The notes under the pieces are model-generated. The model did no database searches, was not told where the DNA came from, and saw nothing but the letters and a program-made list of their open reading frames with translations. A stretch of 64,000 nucleotides of DNA from Malania oleifera (taxonomy: Eukaryota; Streptophyta; Magnoliopsida; Santalales; Ximeniaceae): positions 30,619,032 to 30,683,031 of the forward strand of contig NC_080420.1 in NCBI RefSeq assembly GCF_029873635.1, read 5' to 3'. Positions 58,631-64,000 of the stretch are shown piece after piece; position 1 is the stretch's first letter; the number at the start of each line of letters is the position of its first letter. The position numbers were made by a program, and so were the translations under genes.

Positions 58631-60757
58631 TGTTAGCTTTGGTGTATTCCCAAGAGGGGGGGGGTGAATTGGAATTTAAAAATTTATCACCTAAGTTAAA
58701 CTAATCTAGTAGTAGTACATTCACAACCTAGGGTCTATCTATGCAGTTCCAAATGTGCAGATAGAAACAATGTGCTGAAATTAAAATCATGTGCAACATT
58801 CACCAATTATAACATACATGTGTCGTAAATATAAAGAGTAGAAATATAAATAAGGCACATGATATGTTATCGAGGTTCGGCCAACTGTGCCTACGTCCCC
58901 ACCTCTAACTAACAAGTTCGAGGATTCCACTAATAGCTCACTTAACGGGTGGAGCGGCACCAATTACAACCAGGTCAATTACCACAGGGCTGCCTCAACC
59001 TTAACCAGGTCAATTAAAGGGTTGACCTCAACCAACACGCCTTACTAGGATGGTGCACCTAACTTTCCTAACTGGGTCTAAGCTAATCCGGGACTATTCC
59101 AGGACTAGTCTCCCTCTTTAGGCCCGTGCCTGGAAATACAACAGTATTTTTCTCAATCAAGTTGGTACAGTGATTGTACTTTCATGTAAAGCAGATATGT
59201 ACCCAAATACGCGTAGTATACTTAATCAATCACATACACATCAACAATGTAAGTAAATGTAAGCTCAGTGATGTATATTTTTGTGCAAGATACATTCAAT
59301 AAAGTATGATCGCTAATATGCTCAAGAGTGTTCTTAAACAAGCAGTATCTTGGAATCTAAAATATTTCAATAGCACATCAATATTTCAAGTATACAAATC
59401 AAATAATCAAACTAGTTCAAAAAGATTTTCCTTAATGAAATAAGCACAATACTAGTTTGAAAATAGTTTGCTTGTTTAAAAATATTTGTACAACAAAATC
59501 GAAGCTATTGGACACTTGTAATAATAATGCAAATACCCTTAAGCTACTAGGCTTTTCCCAACACAAGATTTATCAAATGAAATCTGTGGGAAAACCTTGC
59601 TTAACCCCCCAAAATCAATATTAATCAATTGAGTAAAGTATTGGGAGTATGAGCAATACTAAGCAATAAATAAACACTCACAAAGTAAGATTTCTCAAGG
59701 GAATGAAGGTGCTTGAGTGTTATGGGGTTGGAATGAACAAATAGGGTTTAGGAAATTTGAGATAATCTTTTGCTAATCCTATTTGCTAATCTCAACTAAT
59801 TTTTGTAAATAAACCCCTATTTATAGACAAGGTTAAAAATATAACCGTTTGGGACGTATTGGGAATTATTAGAAAAGATTCAAAATGTTTAAACACCATT
59901 AACCTCACATAACCCAATTTTACCGTGGTTAAATAATTTTTAACCCACCGAGGTTCGGGTGGCTGAACCGAGGTTCGGTCGCCTGAACAGACACAACTTT
60001 GAAAGATATTCAACTGAGTTCGGTCGCCTGTGTCGTGTTTTGGCAGCTCGAATCAAAGTCAGAAACATTTGTTCGTGACTTTGGGTGCTCGATCCTGGGT
60101 TCGGTAGCCCAAACTCTTGTGTTTGGTCGCCCAAGGTCTGATTTGAACTAAAAGGTTCGGTCACCCAGGTTGGTGAAAAGTTCCCTTTAAAGGGTTCGGG
60201 TGCCCGAGGAAGATACGCTCAAAATGGTTCGAGTGCTCGAACAAAAGTCAACAAGTTGACTTGTCAAGGGTTCGGTCGCCCGAAGCGTTTTAAACGCAAT
60301 GGGTTCGGTCGCCCGAACACTCATATTATTTTCAATTAAGTCCATTTTTATCCTATTTTAATTCCCCTGATATAGTGAATGATAATGGTGATTTTCTTTT
60401 TGTGCAAGTGTTGGGACCTAGGGTCTTTTCAAGTACACCAAAAAACCTGGCGTCGGTCGATCGAAGGGTGCCCTAAAGTCATTCGGTCCATATGGTCAAA
60501 CTACGGTCTTTTTGAGAGCTTACAAATACCTACATGCATGACATGCAGAGATTATTACAAACCGTATACCTAGTTACTATTATAGACCCAAATAATATAA
60601 ATTACAACAATAATTAGTCTTCAGGGTCTTTAGTCTTCAAGTCTTCTCATGTGCCAACATAAGATATGATAATATAAACCTGCACACAAACTTGAAAGTT
60701 ATCAAATACCAGGGTATTTGTTATTATCAAAACTGGGTGTGACCTATAAAGTCAATA
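58631..60757 (-). mobile_element. Solo LTR, S family, inside copia-2 gag
   Basis: Edges TGTTAGCTTTGGTG (58631) and AAGTCAATA (60757, CA decayed to TA), flanked by GAGAG on both sides (58626-58630 and 60758-60762). Minus orientation: CTATTTATAG near 59817 reads as a TATA box leftward, and the box array GGTTCGGTCGCCCGAA (59947-60470) lies upstream of it. It is the same family as 47969-50134 by its ends and by the ordered blocks (GTGCCTACGTCCCC, GGTGGAGCGGCACC), but with a different palindrome core. Confidence 0.93.
59815..60470 (-). promoter_or_regulatory. S-family LTR promoter: GTTCGGTCGCCCGAAC boxes and TATA
   Basis: About ten variants of GTTCGGTCGCCCGAAC lie between 59947 and 60470 (clearest at about 60272-60287 and 60303-60318). 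The leftward TATA box is near 59817. The arms TTCGG/CCGAA are shared with the sister copy at 48459-48866, but the core is GTCGCC rather than GTCGAC. Confidence 0.5.
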
Positions 60758-62661
60758 GAGAGAGTCCTGGTGTTGCTCTCGTTACAACACCTCTCACTGA
60801 AACAAACTACCATACATGGAGTCATTCCATGATTACATCTCTTCATGCTAAAAATAAACTCCCATTCATTGATGGCTCTCTTCCACAACCTGCCATTAAT
60901 GATCCTCTTCATTTTGCATGGGGGCGCTGTAATTCAATGGTTGTTGCTTGGATTACAAATTCGTTATCAAAAGACATTGCATCCAGTGTTTTATTTTCTG
61001 ATAATTCAATAAACATATGGCTAGATCTGCAACAAAGGTTTTCCAGGAGCAGTGCACCGCCAGCTTTTCAACTAAAGAAATCAATCTCAGATCTTTCTCA
61101 AGGTCAATTGTCTATCACTCAGTATTACACTCAACTAAAGACTCTATGGATGAACTCCAGACTTATCGTCCTGCTCCTTGTTATTCCTGTTCACCATCTT
61201 GTTCTTGTGGAGCACATCAGAAAGTATTTGAACATGAGCAATTTGATTATACTATTCAATTTCTTATGGGATTAAATGATTCTTTCTCAACTATACGAGG
61301 TCATTTGTTAATGATTGATCCTCTTCCCACAATTAACAAGGCATTTCCATTGTTGCTTCAATACGAAGTCCAGCGACAACTTACTTCAATTTCAGCTCCG
61401 ATCTTTGATTCAGCTGCTATGGTTACAATTAAACCTTCACTCAATGCTGCAAAATCTTTTAAGAAATACAAGATTATTTGTTTTCATTGTGGAATTTTAG
61501 GCCATACTATTGCAAAATGCTATCGCCTTCATGGTTTTTCACCTGGATTTAAATTCACCAAGTCGAAGAAAGAAAATATTTATGCAAATCACGTTATCTT
61601 AGATAATCCTTCTTTACCATTTACCCAAGAACAGTGTACTCAATTGTTGGCTCTTCTTCAGTCTTCACCTCCATCATCTTCAGCTTTAGCAGCTTCCACT
61701 ATTCCCAATGGTAGCTCCTCCTTAACCTCAATGTATATGACAGGTATATCTTCATTAGCTTCATCTTCCATTTTTGCTTCTAATTGTTCTTCGTCCTTGT
61801 CTTCTTCTACTTCTTGGATCATAGACACGAGTGCAACTAATCATATGGTTAGTAGTGTCAATTTTTTAACTTCCATTACATCTTCTGTAAAAGCTTCTGT
61901 AAATTTTCCAAATGGAAATTCAGTTTCTGTCACTCACATTGGCACTATTTTTCTCTCTTCTTCTTTAATCTTACATGATGTTCTTTGCATCCCCTCTTTC
62001 AAATTCAATCTTATTTATGCTAGTAAACTATCATCTTCACTTGCATGTTGTCTAATTTTTTCTTCATCTTTTTGTTTCATCCAGGACCTGTGGCTGTGGA
62101 AGACAATTGGATTGGGTAGACTATCTAATGGCCTTTATCATCTGCTTTATTTTTCAAATAATAATTGTTCTTCTGCACATACTATCAATACCACTTCTTC
62201 TTCAAACAATGCACATAAGTCGTTTGATATTTGGCATCAACGACTAGGCCATATTTCTTCTAAACGATTGTATCTGTTACGTGATCATATTTCATTTTCT
62301 ACTTCAAACAAACATACATGTAATGTTTGTCCACTTGCAAGACAACATAGACTTCCATTTCATCATAGTAAATCTGCATCCACTTTTATTTTTCAATTAA
62401 TTCATGCAGACATTTGGGCTCCATTTGCAACTCCTTCATTACAAGGTTTTCATTATTTTTTGTTCATTGTTGATGATTATTCCAGATGACCATGGATTTT
62501 TCTTATGAAATCAAAATCTAAGACTCATATGTTGCCTCGATCATTTTTTGCCTTAGTTCACAATCAATTTCAGCCAACTTTTAAAATAATAAGAACTGAT
62601 AATGGTTCAGAATTTAATATGACTGAATTTTATCACTCAAATGGGATTATCCATCAAAAAT

Positions 62662-62676
62662 TGTAACATCCTCAAA

Positions 62677-62717
<41 letters not shown>

Positions 62718-64000
62718 AAATTACTCCAATACTTGCATGTAATGAGCATCCCTATGCAGCGGAAAAATATAAAACACATAACCACATGTACATGTATATA
62801 CAATACCATAATTCAGTGTATACAAACTATAGCCATACAAAAATAACCCTCCAGCATTATCTACTCAAAGAAAATATACACAACTCTGTCAAAAACTCAC
62901 CCTATGACCAGGGTAATCAACTATTCTCTATTCGCGAGTCGGATTTGCTCGCCTAACTGGCTCACCTGAAAAATGTTAAATTAATAGGGTGAGTCGACCC
63001 TCAGTAAGTGGAAATATGCTATTACTAGTGTATGACAACTAAGTTAAAGATACTTTTAAAATAGTAACTGAACTGTAATGCAACAGATAATCTGTAAAGC
63101 ATATCTTTCTTTCTCAATTTAAAATATACTGTATCGTCTGTATTTTCTACTTTTCATACTGATAATATCATACTATACTTATCATATACTGTAAAATTGT
63201 ATACATATACATAACTGTACTTATTTTCCTGGGCACTGTACGTCATGATTTGACCCCTCATGATAAGGTTGTGTGGCCCATAGGCGGGACTTCATCTGGT
63301 TGGCCCTCTAGATAAGTCAATATACTCTACTCTACCTCAACCTAGCCAAACTACATCAACTCCTAGGCTCGGGACTGGCTACTACCTCGTCAAATCGGCC
63401 CCCTCTGCCCAGTGAACTGGGGAGTTGTAACCTCTCCGAGTATGGCTGACGGTACCCACATACTATCTGAGATATGTGGTTGCACTCTATCTGTATATAA
63501 CAACGGTACCATGCTCTGTAATCTATATCTATACTGTATCTATCTATACTCTTTCCACGGGAATTTGATACTATATACATATATACATATATACTCTTTT
63601 ACTGTTTTCGCCATGTTTCCAAAATTACCATAATGCTATCTTTTTGTACTGTAAATACTGTAATCTATGTATACTGTATCTGTATATCTATCTGTATACT
63701 CTGTTTATAAACTCTCTCTGTATACTTTGTATAGTATGGTAATAGGAAACATGGCATACTATAACTCTGTACATACTGTTCTATATAAAGCTGTGATATA
63801 AATACTGATCTGAATAACACTGTATACATGTATATGTATATATATATATATCTCTGTTTCATGAAACTATTCATATAAAAGCTGTATATCCATGTACATT
63901 TCTCTGTATAATTTCTGTGAATATATATATATATATATATTTATAACTGTATATTCTGTATAATTCCATATATTGGGAAAAACTATATAAACTATACATA
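62662..64000 (-). mobile_element. Gypsy LTR G, runs out of window
   Basis: The left edge TGTAACATCC at 62662 lies in the copia-2 integrase. Minus orientation: acceptor-like CATTTTTCAG|G ending at 62966, CTTACTGAGGG near 63000, CCACACAACCTTATCATGAGGGG at about 63253-63277, then long stretches rich in CTGTATA and TATACTGTA (63480-64000). It is the 3' part of an LTR (or of a whole element entering on the right). Open frames here are low-complexity. Confidence 0.75.
62682..62714. repeat. (AT)n microsatellite
   Basis: About 17 AT units near the edge of LTR G. Confidence 0.92.

Larger units (their letters stand above)
58538..62661 (+). pseudogene. copia-2 gag-protease-integrase, interrupted and truncated
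   Basis: Starts 'MASTNYSSSTT' at 58538, interrupted at 58630 by a solo LTR, resumed after the GAGAG duplication at 60758. Gag block 'TETNYHTWSHSM' (about 60797), then a one-base loss near 61149 shifts the frame. CCHC knuckle 'CFHCGILGHTIAKC' (about 61480). Protease motif is DTSATNHM where D-S-G-A-T is expected (about 61825). GAG-pre-integrase 'WHQRLGHISSKRL' (about 62232) with a CxxC ('CNVC'). Integrase core 'HADIWAPF', a stop at 62488, then 'RTDNGSEFN'. Cut at 62661 by LTR G before RT. Retrofit/Ale-like style; no RT to confirm. Confidence 0.88.

Overview
This window looks like a transposon-rich intergenic region of a flowering-plant nuclear genome, most likely a woody eudicot, although the species cannot be read from the sequence. 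The evidence is split genes with GT-AG introns, a proline-rich receptor kinase of the plant PERK family, many Ty3/gypsy and Ty1/copia LTR retrotransposons primed by initiator tRNA-Met, and AT-rich spacers with long microsatellites. I found no bacterial-style operons, CRISPR arrays, rRNA or convincing tRNA genes.

Layout. 1-15142: a minus-strand chromovirus-like gypsy element (B), split by a complete plus-strand gypsy element of the same broad type (A, 1461-10677). 15143-17108: pieces of two further gypsy LTRs (F, E). 17100-27900: the only host-gene island. It has a short single-exon gene for a Cys-rich membrane protein (17970-18431, minus) and an apparently intact eight-exon PERK-type receptor kinase (20307-25514, minus). 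27940-41594: two diverged copies (H1, H2) of a long AT- and CT-rich non-coding repeat, separated by an LTR-like block. H2 carries a solo gypsy LTR with a perfect target duplication (34723-36876). 41595-64000: a nest of elements. A copia fragment is cut by gypsy LTR D. D is cut by complete gypsy element C (43812-54606), which is itself cut by a solo LTR (47969-50134), and again by solo LTR X (55023-57482). D is followed by a second copia element (58105-62661), cut by another solo LTR (58631-60757) and by gypsy LTR G, which runs out of the window.

Five insertions are delimited by perfect 5-bp target-site duplications and one by a 4/5 match, so the order of events can be reconstructed. All retroelement reading frames carry stops, frameshifts, deletions or active-site changes; I see no element likely to be autonomous.

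The most interesting signals are inside the LTRs. (1) At least eight LTRs from several gypsy subfamilies share what looks like an intron: AG|GTAAG donor-like sites 200-400 bp after the TATA box, and a conserved TTACTGAG..TCTCACCCC..TTTTCAG|G acceptor-like block near the 3' end. (2) Short palindromes centred on GTCGAC are clustered just upstream of the TATA box in the gypsy LTRs. A different GTCGAC-centred palindrome is clustered in the unrelated S-family LTRs. (3) Several LTR families carry their own minisatellite in the middle. These are inferences from reading the sequence and need alignments and RNA data to settle.
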